Shown here one piece after another: positions 51,058 to 59,342 of a stretch of DNA of 64,000 bases. The stretch is from Chryseotalea sanaruensis (GTDB lineage Bacteria > Bacteroidota > Bacteroidia > Cytophagales > Cyclobacteriaceae): the NCBI RefSeq assembly GCF_003990915.1, contig NZ_BHXQ01000006.1, positions 62,001 through 126,000 of the forward strand. The letters run 5' to 3'. The translations under genes and the position numbers were made by a program. Below the pieces are notes generated by a model that worked only from the letters and a program-made list of their open reading frames with translations, did not search any database and was not told the DNA's origin. Each line of letters starts with the position of its first letter. The stretch's first letter is position 1.

Positions 51058-53027
51058 TTGATTTGTTGTAAAGTTTCTTCAATGGTGCTCACTGGCAATT
51101 TACAGGTCTTATTAAAACAAACATATACTTTTAAATCACTTTCTTCACTGGTTTTCCCCTTAGCAAGGGATAGCGTGCCATTTTCGTTAGCCTTTATGAG
51201 GAGTGCAAAGGGAAGGAATTCAGCTTGCAGCTTATGTACTTTTTCATGAAGAATTTTTCCACTCAACACCACCTCTGCGCGAGAATGATATAATTCCATG
51301 GCTGCCATACCCCAGTTGGCAGTGTAGTTTAATTCACTGCGAAGTACATGCGCCAGTGATTTAATCATTTGCTCGGCTATGCTTATCCATTTTTCATTTT
51401 CAAACAACTGCCCAAGCAAAATGAGGTTTCGCGCCATCATTGAATTAGATGAAGAAATTACATTGTCAAATACTTCTTTTTTACGCGCTATCAAATTTTG
51501 TTTAGAAGAATAATAAAAGAAACCATCAGTATCATCATAAAATTTATCTAGTGCGGATGCTGTTAAAGATTTTGCTTTTATAAGGAAAGATTCATCTAAC
51601 GTAACCTGATGCATGGCTACGTAGGCGGCTATCAAAGTGGCATAATCATCGAGGAAGGCTTCAGTAGTAGAAATTTTATCTTTATATGAACGAAAGAGTA
51701 CGTTGTCTTTTAACAGCTTCTTTTCAATAAAGTCGATAACACCCTTTGCCGCGTTTAAATATTTTTCTTCCTGTAGATAACGGTAAGCATCAGTAAGCCC
51801 AATAATAGTAAGCGCATTCCAACTACTAAGAATTTTGCCATCTAAACCGGGTTTTGTTCTTCTATCGCGGATGGTAAGTAACTCGCTTTTTATTTTGTTC
51901 AGTAAGTCATTATCTAGTTGACTATCGGTCTTTCGCTTTAAAATGTTGTTACCGTGCTCCCAATTTCCATCTGCTGTACATTCGAAGTGATTGCAGGCCG
52001 CTTGGTAGTTTTCTTTCAAAACATTTTTTAATTCGGCATCAGTCCAAACATAAAATTTGCCTTCTTCTCCTTCGCTATCAGCATCCAGCGCAGCGTAATA
52101 TGCACCTTCCGTATCCTTCATTTCTCTTTCTAACCAATCGAAAGTTTCTTGCACTGCTCGTTTGTACTCATTGTCTTTTGTGAGAGCATATGCCTCAGCA
52201 TACAGACTTAACAATTGTGCGTTGTCGTAAAGCATTTTTTCGAAGTGTGGTGCAAACCACTCCCTGTCTACTGAATAGCGTGCAAAGCCACCACCTACCT
52301 GGTCGTAAATGCCACCATACAAAATGCGCTTAAGGGTAAGGTTGACGTGTTCGAGTGCTTCTTTGTTTTTAGAGATGTTGTAGTAACGCAGCATCCATTG
52401 CCAAACCGAAGGCATGATAAATTTAGGTGCCTTGTCAATACCACCCCAGGTTTTATCAAACTTTGGTGCAGTGGCCTGAAAGGCTTGTTCAATTTCTTGT
52501 TTCAGGTCATTGATGGAATTGTTTTGCTTGAATCTTTCAATGTCGTTGCTGTTCAGAACGTTTCGCAGTTCTTCAGCAGAAGCCAGTACTTGCTCGCGTT
52601 TGTCGTTGTATGCTTTATTAATGTTAATTAAGACTTGCGCCCAGGCTTTGGGCGAAAAGTATGTGCCACCAAAAAAAGGCTTTTGGTCAGGGGTTAAAAA
52701 AACATTCAGAGGCCAGCCCCCATTGGCACCCAAGGCTTGCACAGCTTCCATATAAACCTGATCAATATCTGGTCTTTCTTCCCTGTCAACTTTTATGCAA
52801 ACGAAGAATTCATTCATAAGCGCAGCGATATCTTCGTTTTCGAACGACTGCTTTTCCATTACATGACACCAGTGGCAGGAAGAGTAACCGATGCTGACAA
52901 GGATAGGCTTATTTTCTTGCTGAGCTTTTGTGAGTGCCTCTTCATTCCATTCAAACCAATCCACAGGATTTAGTGCATGTTGTAAAAGGTAAGGGGATGT
53001 GGCTTTTATAAGACGGTTGGGCTTCAT
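51054..53027 (-). CDS. Thioredoxin-domain protein of the DUF255/YyaL family
   Basis: A 657-residue protein. Residues 1-165 are a DUF255 thioredoxin-like domain with [16 protein letters not shown] (CHWC at about 50-53) and the opening [16 protein letters not shown]. The remainder is an (alpha/alpha) six-barrel of the N-acylglucosamine 2-epimerase-like type, with [16 protein letters not shown] near 202, [29 protein letters not shown] near 250-280, and [16 protein letters not shown] near 315. This is the spermatogenesis-associated protein 20/YyaL family; no activity is established. It lies in the esterase-priA transcription unit. Confidence 0.92.
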   Translation of the reverse strand: MKPNRLIKATSPYLLQHALNPVDWFEWNEEALTKAQQENKPILVSIGYSSCHWCHVMEKQSFENEDIAALMNEFFVCIKVDREERPDIDQVYMEAVQALGANGGWPLNVFLTPDQKPFFGGTYFSPKAWAQVLININKAYNDKREQVLASAEELRNVLNSNDIERFKQNNSINDLKQEIEQAFQATAPKFDKTWGGIDKAPKFIMPSVWQWMLRYYNISKNKEALEHVNLTLKRILYGGIYDQVGGGFARYSVDREWFAPHFEKMLYDNAQLLSLYAEAYALTKDNEYKRAVQETFDWLEREMKDTEGAYYAALDADSEGEEGKFYVWTDAELKNVLKENYQAACNHFECTADGNWEHGNNILKRKTDSQLDNDLLNKIKSELLTIRDRRTKPGLDGKILSSWNALTIIGLTDAYRYLQEEKYLNAAKGVIDFIEKKLLKDNVLFRSYKDKISTTEAFLDDYATLIAAYVAMHQVTLDESFLIKAKSLTASALDKFYDDTDGFFYYSSKQNLIARKKEVFDNVISSSNSMMARNLILLGQLFENEKWISIAEQMIKSLAHVLRSELNYTANWGMAAMELYHSRAEVVLSGKILHEKVHKLQAEFLPFALLIKANENGTLSLAKGKTSEESDLKVYVCFNKTCKLPVSTIEETLQQIK

Positions 53028-53057
53028 TCTTCAATTAAAGATTTCAAGTTCAGGATT
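53028..53057. repeat. Short heptad-repeat spacer
   Basis: The gap between the GSCFA and DUF255 genes reads ATTAAAG, ATTTCAA, GTTCAGG, ATTTCAA, AGCGAAG (from about 53034), again with 7-base steps. It is too short for strong support alone. Confidence 0.4.
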
Positions 53058-54041
53058 TCAAAGCGAAGTAATCTGCGATTGGATAAACAACAGTTCTTCT
53101 TCAACATTCACAACATTTTTTAGTTCACTTACTTTTGTATAAAGTGATTTTAAAAATAGCTGGTGTGCTGTGGAGGATGGGTGAAAGGGTTTGTGTGCTA
53201 GTGCTGCTTTAATTTCTTTCCATTTTTTAATGAAAGCAATAGTATCTGTCTCAAAATAAGTTCGTGCAAATTTCTCCCAGATATAGTCCTCTGCTTCAAT
53301 TGTTGGATGCAACATATCACTTTTATAAAAGCGATAGTCACGCAAATCATCCATCATGATTTCATATGCTGGAAAGTAATCGACATCAGTATATCGCTGG
53401 CTAATATGATAGCAACTAGTGCGTAATATCGCTTTACTCACGGCATTAAGTTCTAACGTATCTTTAATATGTCTTACCGGACTTAATGTTAGAATGATGC
53501 GTAGATCTGGTCTTATTTTTTTGAGCACCTGATACAGACCGTCAAAGCTATTCTCAATTTCTTTTTGTTTAAGTAATTGTTTATTGAATAATGATGATGC
53601 TTGCTTATGACAGTTGTTTACAATATTAATATTACCTTCTTTTTTTCTTTGATATACCCAGGCAGTGCCATAGGTAATTAGCAATACATCGCAAACTTTT
53701 AAATCTGCCTGCACTTTATTCATGCTAACATCAATTTTTTGCTGTAGCTCAGCTTTACTTAACGCACTGAAGGAGGAATGTAAATGATAATTTAGGTGTA
53801 CATCTTGAAGCTGTACGTAAGCATCATTGGGTAGATTTTTATCCGTAAGTGCGTACACCAATAAATTATGAATCGATATTGGGTTGTAAGTAGTGCCAAA
53901 TGGATTTACACTCACTTTAAATTTCGCTCCATGTAGGCGATTCCCAATGGCTTCAGCAAAGCATGACCCAATGGTTAGCAATGGATGTGTAATTGCTATT
54001 TTATGCTGACTTGGATGCGTAATAAGTTCAGTGCGGAACAT
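53058..54041 (-). CDS. GSCFA domain protein
   Basis: A 327-residue protein of the GSCFA family, named for the motif visible here as TIGSCFAEAIGNRL (about 25-38). The fold is related to SGNH/GDSL hydrolases: GSCFAE acts as block I, VNPFGTTYNPISI near 47 follows, ITYGTAWVY near 128 and ILTLSPVRHIKDT near 187 carry further catalytic-type residues, and DMLHPTIEAEDYIWEKF near 250 gives the C-terminal D-x-x-H. An esterase or acyltransferase role is plausible. No signal peptide is present. Confidence 0.88.
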   Translation of the reverse strand: MFRTELITHPSQHKIAITHPLLTIGSCFAEAIGNRLHGAKFKVSVNPFGTTYNPISIHNLLVYALTDKNLPNDAYVQLQDVHLNYHLHSSFSALSKAELQQKIDVSMNKVQADLKVCDVLLITYGTAWVYQRKKEGNINIVNNCHKQASSLFNKQLLKQKEIENSFDGLYQVLKKIRPDLRIILTLSPVRHIKDTLELNAVSKAILRTSCYHISQRYTDVDYFPAYEIMMDDLRDYRFYKSDMLHPTIEAEDYIWEKFARTYFETDTIAFIKKWKEIKAALAHKPFHPSSTAHQLFLKSLYTKVSELKNVVNVEEELLFIQSQITSL

Positions 54042-54100
54042 TACGAAAGATAGATATTTTTAGCCTCACAGGGTAAGACGAGGAATGGAGAGGCGAAAAC

Positions 54101-54133
54101 AAAAAAGGCCAACCATTGCTGGTCAGCCTTTTC
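54101..54133 (-). terminator. Intrinsic terminator of the rpsF-rpsR-rplI operon
   Basis: On the minus strand AAAAGGCTGACC, a short loop, then GGTTGGCCTTTTTT. The arms pair with one mismatch and end in six T (complement of the A run at 54101-54106). It begins 18 bases after the rplI stop. Confidence 0.8.
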
Positions 54134-54151
54134 ATATTTGTTCCGAATTGA

Positions 54152-54595
54152 TTACTCAGCTACTACAGAGATTTTGATCTCATGCTTTACTTCTTTGTGA
54201 AGGTCAAGTATAACCGAGTAGTCACCCAATTGCTTAGGGCTTTCTTTCAATACTACTTTTCTGCGGTCTACATCAAAGCCTTTTGCTTTTAATGCATCAG
54301 CTACCTGAATAGCAGTTACGGCACCGAAAATACGGCCGGTTTCACCAGCTTTAGTACCGATGGTAAGCGTTAAGTCACCAATGTTTTGAGCCAATGCATC
54401 AGCATCTTGCTTTAACTTGGCAGCTTTGTGCGCCATCTGGCGGATGTTCTCCGCTACCATTCTTTTATTTGAATCTGTTGCTAAAGATGCTATTCCAGAA
54501 GGGATAAGATAGTTATTGGCATAACCAGGTTTTACCTTTATCACATCGTTTTTATAGCCCAAACCCGCAACGTCTGTTTTCAAAATTACTTCCAT
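54152..54595 (-). CDS. rplI: 50S ribosomal protein L9
   Basis: A 147-residue ribosomal protein. The N-terminal RNA-binding domain opens MEVILKTDVAGLGYKNDVIKVKPGYANNYL, in pieces the classic L9 signature with GYANNYLIP near 25; a long central helix (about 41-75) joins a C-terminal domain with GETGRIFGAVT near 85. The length is normal. It is the last gene of the S6-S18-L9 operon, 26 bases after rpsR. Confidence 0.97.
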   Translation of the reverse strand: MEVILKTDVAGLGYKNDVIKVKPGYANNYLIPSGIASLATDSNKRMVAENIRQMAHKAAKLKQDADALAQNIGDLTLTIGTKAGETGRIFGAVTAIQVADALKAKGFDVDRRKVVLKESPKQLGDYSVILDLHKEVKHEIKISVVAE

Positions 54596-54621
54596 GATTC
54601 TTTCGTTTTCGTGTTGGACAA

Positions 54622-54873
54622 TTATTTCAAGCCATCGCCAGTGAAAGGTAGAATCGCCATGTGACGTGCACGCTTTACAGCCTGAGCCACGCGAGTCTGG
54701 AATTTCCAGCTGGTTCCAGTTAGTCTTCTAGGAAGGATCTTACCTTGCTCGTTGATAAACTTCAACAAGAAATCAGGATCTTTATAATCGATATACTTTA
54801 TACCGTTTTTCTTAAAGCGGCAATACTTCGGCTTTACCTCAGCGCGCTTGATTGGTTCGTTTTGTAAGCTCAT
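54622..54873 (-). CDS. rpsR: 30S ribosomal protein S18
   Basis: An 83-residue ribosomal protein with [19 protein letters not shown] near the N-terminus and the S18 core [20 protein letters not shown] near 46-65, then [11 protein letters not shown]. It binds next to S6 on the small subunit. Its ATG overlaps the rpsF stop codon by four bases, which supports coupled, equal translation. Confidence 0.97.
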   Translation of the reverse strand: MSLQNEPIKRAEVKPKYCRFKKNGIKYIDYKDPDFLLKFINEQGKILPRRLTGTSWKFQTRVAQAVKRARHMAILPFTGDGLK

Positions 54874-55250
54874 CGTGCTAATTCCTCCTCAGTTTTTCTA
54901 ACAGGTTTTACTTTTCCTTTGTTAAACTCGCCTTTGCGTCTGCGTTCGTTGTACTTAACAGCGTGTTTATCCAACACTGTAGTTAAGAAGCGCATAACTG
55001 ATTCGTCTCGTCTGTACTCTGTTTCCAAAGTGTTGATTAAACTAGGAGCTGCGGCAAATTCGATCAGGGCATAGAAGCCGGTTGACTTATGCTGGATTGG
55101 GTAAGCCAGCTTTTTAAGTCCCCAATGCTCAACGTTTACAACGTTAGCATCAGCCTTCTTCAACACCTTCACAAACTTGTCGACAGTATCCTTCATCTGA
55201 TCTTCAGACAAAACGGGATTTAAAATGAATACCGTCTCGTAATTGTTCAT
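54870..55250 (-). CDS. rpsF: 30S ribosomal protein S6
   Basis: A 126-residue S6 protein if translation starts at 55250 ([12 protein letters not shown]). The frame extends to 55280, but that earlier ATG would overlap a -7 promoter element (55278-55285). [25 protein letters not shown] is the core S6 pattern near 45-70, and [20 protein letters not shown] near 95 follows, with a basic tail. It forms a heterodimer with S18 on 16S rRNA. It is first in the three-gene operon. Confidence 0.96.
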   Translation of the reverse strand: MNNYETVFILNPVLSEDQMKDTVDKFVKVLKKADANVVNVEHWGLKKLAYPIQHKSTGFYALIEFAAAPSLINTLETEYRRDESVMRFLTTVLDKHAVKYNERRRKGEFNKGKVKPVRKTEEELAR

Positions 55251-55277
55251 GTTTTTGTGTGTTTTTAAAATGAGGTG

Positions 55278-55285
55278 CAAAGATA
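55278..55285 (-). promoter_or_regulatory. Probable -7 element of the rpsF operon
   Basis: CAAAGATA on the plus strand is TATCTTTG on the minus strand, matching TAnnTTTG. It lies 28 bases before the preferred rpsF ATG at 55250, the same distance and sequence as the element before the M43 protease gene. No -33 TTTG is found at 19 bases. Confidence 0.5.
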
Positions 55286-55334
55286 AGAATTCTGCCCGAA
55301 ACTGTAAAATACTGTGGGAAGATTGTTTTGGACA

Positions 55335-55500
55335 AGGTTAAAGACTTGAAATTGGAGTTAAATAATTGATTTACAGAGTTTTAATAAATAGGCCTCAAGA
55401 TACAGGCTCTGGCTTCTGCCCAACATCGACCCTCTAATCTCCAGCCTCGAACTTCTAGCCTATAACCTCCAACCCCGAGCCTCTATCGTTTGCGACTTAT
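55335..55500. repeat. Heptad-repeat tract between rpsF and coaX (best-phased example)
   Basis: Eight consecutive in-phase units read on the minus strand: GACCCTC 55428-55434, TAATCTC 55435-55441, CAGCCTC 55442-55448, GAACTTC 55449-55455, TAGCCTA 55456-55462, TAACCTC 55463-55469, CAACCCC 55470-55476, GAGCCTC 55477-55483. Four of the seven columns are nearly fixed (xxxCCTC), three vary freely. To the left, plus-oriented units (GAAATTG GAGTTAA near 55348) have the opposite orientation. The 235-base gap otherwise holds the rpsF promoter; no coaX promoter is obvious. Confidence 0.75.
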
Positions 55501-55515
55501 TCAGTATTTTGCCCC

Positions 55516-56280
55516 ATGATTTTTGTTCTTGATATTGGTAATTCTGATGTAACGGCAGGTCTTTGGCATGAAGCAAGCTGGAAGCAAATATGGCGTTTGC
55601 CTACAGATACTAATCTGCCACAAGGCTTTTATGTGGCCAGACTACGCGACTTATTTCTGGAATTTGGTTACAAAATGGATCATTTACAGGCAGTAGTGAT
55701 TAGTAGTGTGGTGCCTGAAATAACAGATCGCATAAAACAAGCCATCTTTCAATTATCAGAAAAAGAGCCGGTAGTATTGGGAGCAGCCCTTTATAAAAAA
55801 CTACCCATTGGCATCTTAAATCCTAACCAAATCGGTTCTGACCTTGTATCGAATGCTCTGGCCGCTTATGAGCTTTTTAACAGCAAATGCGTAGTGGTAG
55901 ATTTTGGCACAGCCTTAACTTTTACAACAGTATCTGCGAATGGCGAAATAATAGGTGTGTCTATTGTACCAGGCTTGAAAACGGCTATAAAAGCACTAAC
56001 ACAAAATACTGCTCAGCTTTTTGAAGTACCCTTAGTTGTTCCTGCATCTGTGTTGGGAAAAGATACAACCCATGCTATTCAGGCAGGGGTGCTGCATGGT
56101 TACGAAGGTCTTGTTCGCACGATGCTCCAAAAAATAAAAACTGAGTTAAATGAGCCTCAACTTAAGGTTGTGGCCACAGGAGGTTTGTCATCAATCTTGC
56201 CTGCATTAAAGGATGAGTTTACTATTATTAACCGAGAGCTTACCTTAGATGGACTGAGACTGGTTTTAAAATACGCGTAG
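55516..56280 (+). CDS. coaX: Type III pantothenate kinase
   Basis: A 254-residue cytoplasmic kinase that phosphorylates pantothenate, the first step of coenzyme A synthesis. The ASKHA-fold phosphate loop is DIGNSDVTAGLW at about 5-16, VVISSVVPEIT near 61, the substrate/metal region GSDLVSNALAAYEL near 113 (type III GxDR position reads GSDL here) and DFGTALTFTTV near 135. The C-terminal glycine loop VVATGGLSSIL is near 220. The arginine of the usual GADR motif is replaced, which is uncommon and worth a check against relatives. The length is normal. Confidence 0.9.
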   Translation: MIFVLDIGNSDVTAGLWHEASWKQIWRLPTDTNLPQGFYVARLRDLFLEFGYKMDHLQAVVISSVVPEITDRIKQAIFQLSEKEPVVLGAALYKKLPIGILNPNQIGSDLVSNALAAYELFNSKCVVVDFGTALTFTTVSANGEIIGVSIVPGLKTAIKALTQNTAQLFEVPLVVPASVLGKDTTHAIQAGVLHGYEGLVRTMLQKIKTELNEPQLKVVATGGLSSILPALKDEFTIINRELTLDGLRLVLKYA

Positions 56281-56355
56281 TTTTTCTTAGTTTAATACTT
56301 CCAAGATGACAAAACACAATTAGTTTGATTGGGTATAATTACTTAAAATCTTGTT

Positions 56356-56958
56356 TTACTCTTGAAGTAATTCTTGTAAAAAGTTTTTAAACTTTTTGGT
56401 GTCGTAATTTGCAGTGCCAACATTTTTATAAACAATTTCTCCCTTCTTGTTAATCACAAAAGTTGTGGGTATGGAAGGTACTTGCAAAACTTCAGGGAGG
56501 TTGTTCGGAAAAGGGCTTTGCACCAGGTAAACCGGAAACGTAAAGGCTTTACTGGCAACATAATTTTTTACCTTTATCTCATCATTTTTTCTATCAATAG
56601 ATAACATAACAAATGCAAGGTCTTCATGTGCTACGCCTTTATAAAGCGACTCAATAGCAGGCATCTCAGCTCTACAAGGACCGCACCAAGTTGCCCACAG
56701 ATTTAAAAAAATAACCTTACCCTTCAACTGCCCCATATCGAAAGGTTCGCCACTAAGGGTTTGTAGTTTGAAATCATAAGAAAAATTTTCTTTGGTTACT
56801 TGTCTTTCTACTGAGGCATTTAGTATGCCACTTTGTATCAAAATTTTTTGAGCGTATGCAGTGGGAGTACTCAATAAGCCTGTCAAATGTAGTAGTAAGA
56901 TTAGCAAAACAGGAATTGAAATTGACTTGAGCAGACCGATTACCTTCTTCATTGGCAC
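56356..56958 (-). CDS. TlpA-like membrane-anchored thioredoxin
   Basis: A 200-residue protein with an N-terminal membrane anchor or signal (about 7-30) and a thioredoxin domain. The active site WCGPC is in FLNLWATWCGPCRAEMPAIESLY near 91; the cis-proline loop is QVPSIPTTFVINKKGEIVYKNVG near 160. TlpA/ResA-type proteins reduce disulfides in exported proteins, including apocytochromes c, which fits an organism with many c-type hemes. It stands alone between coaX and the unknown 593-residue gene. Confidence 0.9.
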   Translation of the reverse strand: MPMKKVIGLLKSISIPVLLILLLHLTGLLSTPTAYAQKILIQSGILNASVERQVTKENFSYDFKLQTLSGEPFDMGQLKGKVIFLNLWATWCGPCRAEMPAIESLYKGVAHEDLAFVMLSIDRKNDEIKVKNYVASKAFTFPVYLVQSPFPNNLPEVLQVPSIPTTFVINKKGEIVYKNVGTANYDTKKFKNFLQELLQE

Positions 56959-57012
56959 GATAGATGTTTAACTTTTACAGTAATTCTATTTAATTTCGCT
57001 CTAATAACAACA

Positions 57013-58794
57013 ATGATAATGACTTTAGTTCGCTTTTTCTTAGTGTCTGTTCTGGTAAGCACCTCCTTTTTAGCAACGGCCCAAAAGGTGAAGTATAAAG
57101 ATATTTACGTTTGGCTAGCTAATAAGCAATATGATGAGGCTGAACCCTTTCTAAAGCGTTACTTGAAAGAAAATGACGATAATCCTAACGCGGTTTTATA
57201 TATGGGATTAATTTTTGAGCACAAATCGCTTAAAAATGATATTTTAAAAGAGGGTTCAATCTCAGTATCTAATATGGATTCCGCCAGTCTGTTTCTCGAC
57301 AAGGCGATGATATTAATTACTGAAAAAGAATTAAGAAAAAATGATGAGTACTACGAAACCTTTAAACGTAGAGATTTACGCACAGGAGAGTATGGTGTAA
57401 AAATAAGTGATATTCAATTTTTTATTGAAAAACGTTTACAGGAACTAAGAGAGCGTAAAGACAAAATTAAACTTGTTAGTTTTTACTTTGCCCTTACTGA
57501 CTCTACCTACAATAGATCGCAAAGACATTATCAAGCTTTGCAAAAGAAATATAGTACCAGAAAGAGCATGCTCTTACGTGCTGATAATACCACACTCCAA
57601 CAGCTTTCGCACATAAGCAGCACATTTGACTCGTGCCTGAAAGCTTTCGATATCTTTAAAACTAACGTTCAGGCACTTGGTAAAACAAATTACAATTATC
57701 AATTAACCTTAAATGAAATTAAGGACCTTACTAAGGACGGTAATGAAAAAGTCGATTTACTAAGTGATCAGGTTCAGCTATGGAACTTTAAGAAGTTTGC
57801 TGATGAATCTTCAAGACTAATCAGAGATGAGATTACACCGCTTAAGGATCATTTGATTTCAGCAGACATTGACATCAATAAATTAAGAGAGAAACTATTA
57901 AAAGATACAGTTTCAGTTCGTGCTGAAATGGAGAAGCTTCGTGGCAAACTGTTGCATGAAAAACTTTCTAATTATGATGATCAGCCTCTGCCAGCATTAC
58001 TTTTTAATTTAAAAATAGCAGAGATTAATTACCGTTCAGATCTCGCATCAAATTTATTGACAAAAGACAGTGCCAACATTCCTTTGAAACTTAGGACTGC
58101 AAAAGAGGAATTAGCATCTATTAAATTGCTTGATAGTCTGGCCAAAGCTTTGCCCTCTACTTTGATTGATGAGAAAGCTGATGACTACGAAAATTTTATA
58201 ACAAACACCTATAATCAGACGAGTGTACTGAAGAGTTATGTTCGCGGGCTGCAAGAGTTTGCAGAACGGGAAAAAGCCTTAAAAGATTTTGAGGTAAAGT
58301 TCAGAACCAAAGGTATTAATTGGTTAGTAGTAGGTGAGGATTCTGTTTCTCTAGAGCTAAATCCAGGATTAACAAGACCTTATCAGCCTTTAGTAATAAT
58401 GCCTGAAAAATATACCGCGGGCCTTTTCTTTAAAGATTCTATTGCAACAGAAGGTTATTTGTACGGGATAACTGTTTCGAGAAAACCTGACCTTGCCATT
58501 AAATTCCCAGTAGATGCAGGATATAGACACAGTACTTTGGCACAATCAAAGGCCTTCATAATAAATGATGCTGGTGAGCAAATATTTTTTGTCATTATAT
58601 ATAATGAAAATAAGGTAGGGGATAAGTTATCTGTTACAGTGGCAAAAATTTATAGGTCAGATGGGCTTGCATGGAGTAATCATTTTAAGGTAGATATGAT
58701 CCCGGCCTCTGCCAACTTTATTAATGGAGAATTGATTGTTACCGGACTTGATGACAAAAAATGGGTGTTAGACAAGAATGGTAAAATGAAATAA
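57013..58794 (+). CDS. Exported repeat-rich protein of unknown function
   Basis: A 593-residue exported protein with a signal peptide (about residues 1-22, ending LATAQ; a second ATG is 6 bases later). Residues 25-80 resemble TPR repeats (NKQYDEAEPFLKRYLKENDDNPNAVLYMGLIF, in two parts). Residues 130-420 are mostly alpha-helical and highly charged, with coiled-coil-like heptads (DIDINKLREKLLKDTVSVRAE). The last 150 residues are beta-rich (PLVIMPEKYTAGLFFKDS, and INGELIVTGLDDKKWVLDKN). I recognise no family; a periplasmic scaffold is one possibility. Confidence 0.7.
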   Translation: MIMTLVRFFLVSVLVSTSFLATAQKVKYKDIYVWLANKQYDEAEPFLKRYLKENDDNPNAVLYMGLIFEHKSLKNDILKEGSISVSNMDSASLFLDKAMILITEKELRKNDEYYETFKRRDLRTGEYGVKISDIQFFIEKRLQELRERKDKIKLVSFYFALTDSTYNRSQRHYQALQKKYSTRKSMLLRADNTTLQQLSHISSTFDSCLKAFDIFKTNVQALGKTNYNYQLTLNEIKDLTKDGNEKVDLLSDQVQLWNFKKFADESSRLIRDEITPLKDHLISADIDINKLREKLLKDTVSVRAEMEKLRGKLLHEKLSNYDDQPLPALLFNLKIAEINYRSDLASNLLTKDSANIPLKLRTAKEELASIKLLDSLAKALPSTLIDEKADDYENFITNTYNQTSVLKSYVRGLQEFAEREKALKDFEVKFRTKGINWLVVGEDSVSLELNPGLTRPYQPLVIMPEKYTAGLFFKDSIATEGYLYGITVSRKPDLAIKFPVDAGYRHSTLAQSKAFIINDAGEQIFFVIIYNENKVGDKLSVTVAKIYRSDGLAWSNHFKVDMIPASANFINGELIVTGLDDKKWVLDKNGKMK

Positions 58795-58826
58795 CTGGCG
58801 AATTCTGAACATAGAAAAGGAAAAAA

Positions 58827-58854
58827 AACCGGCTTATTGGCCGGTTAATTTTTT
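58827..58854. terminator. Bidirectional terminator between two unknown genes
   Basis: AACCGGC (58827-58833) and GCCGGTT (58840-58846) form a 7-bp stem with a 6-base loop, flanked by eight A on the left and AATTTTTT on the right. The stem covers the stop codon of the minus-strand gene at 58834, so it can stop transcription from both convergent genes. Confidence 0.8.
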
Positions 58855-59289
58855 CCAATCTTGAAAACGTAAATCGATTCTGTTTTTTATTCTGTCGTAG
58901 TTTTCCCAACTATCAGTTACATGGTAAATAGAAGGTAATCCTTTAACTAAAATTTCATCGTAGTCATTTCTGTAAAGGCCACCACCATAATAATAATAAG
59001 TAAACATATTTCCCTGACGACTAAATAGTTCAAAGCCAAGGTAACCGTCCCAGATCTCGCTTAATATAGTACATGAAATTTCCTTTCTTTTGAAGCGGAA
59101 AATCTGAATTGCCGCTTCTTCTTCAAAATATTCCGAGTACAAATCGTTTTCAATAATCCATCCCAGATACATGCCAATATGCACATAAGCTTGTTCAATC
59201 GGTAGAGAATCGGGGAAGTTGCCAAGAAAGTGTGTCTTAGCATTGTCGTAAATAGTTTTTTGGATTTCAGCCTTCTTTTCCATAATCAA
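58834..59289 (-). CDS. Unknown cytoplasmic protein
   Basis: A 151-residue soluble protein (149 from the ATG at 59283), acidic and aromatic-rich: VHIGMYLGWIIENDLYSEYFEEEAAI spans about 36-61 in two stretches, and FELFSRQGNMFTYYYYGGGLYRNDY lies near 86-110. DSLPIEQAYVHIGMYLGW resembles uncharacterised immunity- or DUF-type proteins seen next to toxins, but no toxin gene is beside it. It follows the SpmAB gene on the same strand with a 10-bp perfect hairpin between them. Confidence 0.6.
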   Translation of the reverse strand: MIMEKKAEIQKTIYDNAKTHFLGNFPDSLPIEQAYVHIGMYLGWIIENDLYSEYFEEEAAIQIFRFKRKEISCTILSEIWDGYLGFELFSRQGNMFTYYYYGGGLYRNDYDEILVKGLPSIYHVTDSWENYDRIKNRIDLRFQDWKKLTGQ

Positions 59290-59298
59290 TGTTAGGGC

Positions 59299-59328
59299 TA
59301 TATCGCCAAGAATGCAAATGGCGATATA
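59299..59328. terminator. 10-bp perfect hairpin between the SpmAB and unknown genes
   Basis: TATATCGCCA (59299-59308) and TGGCGATATA (59319-59328) pair perfectly around a 10-base loop. The T run (59330-59335) lies on the plus-strand side, so the structure is a terminator for plus-strand transcription, although no plus-strand gene ends here. On the minus strand it has no T tract and may be a processing or stabilising structure. Confidence 0.6.
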
Positions 59329-59342
59329 ATTTTTTCTTATTC

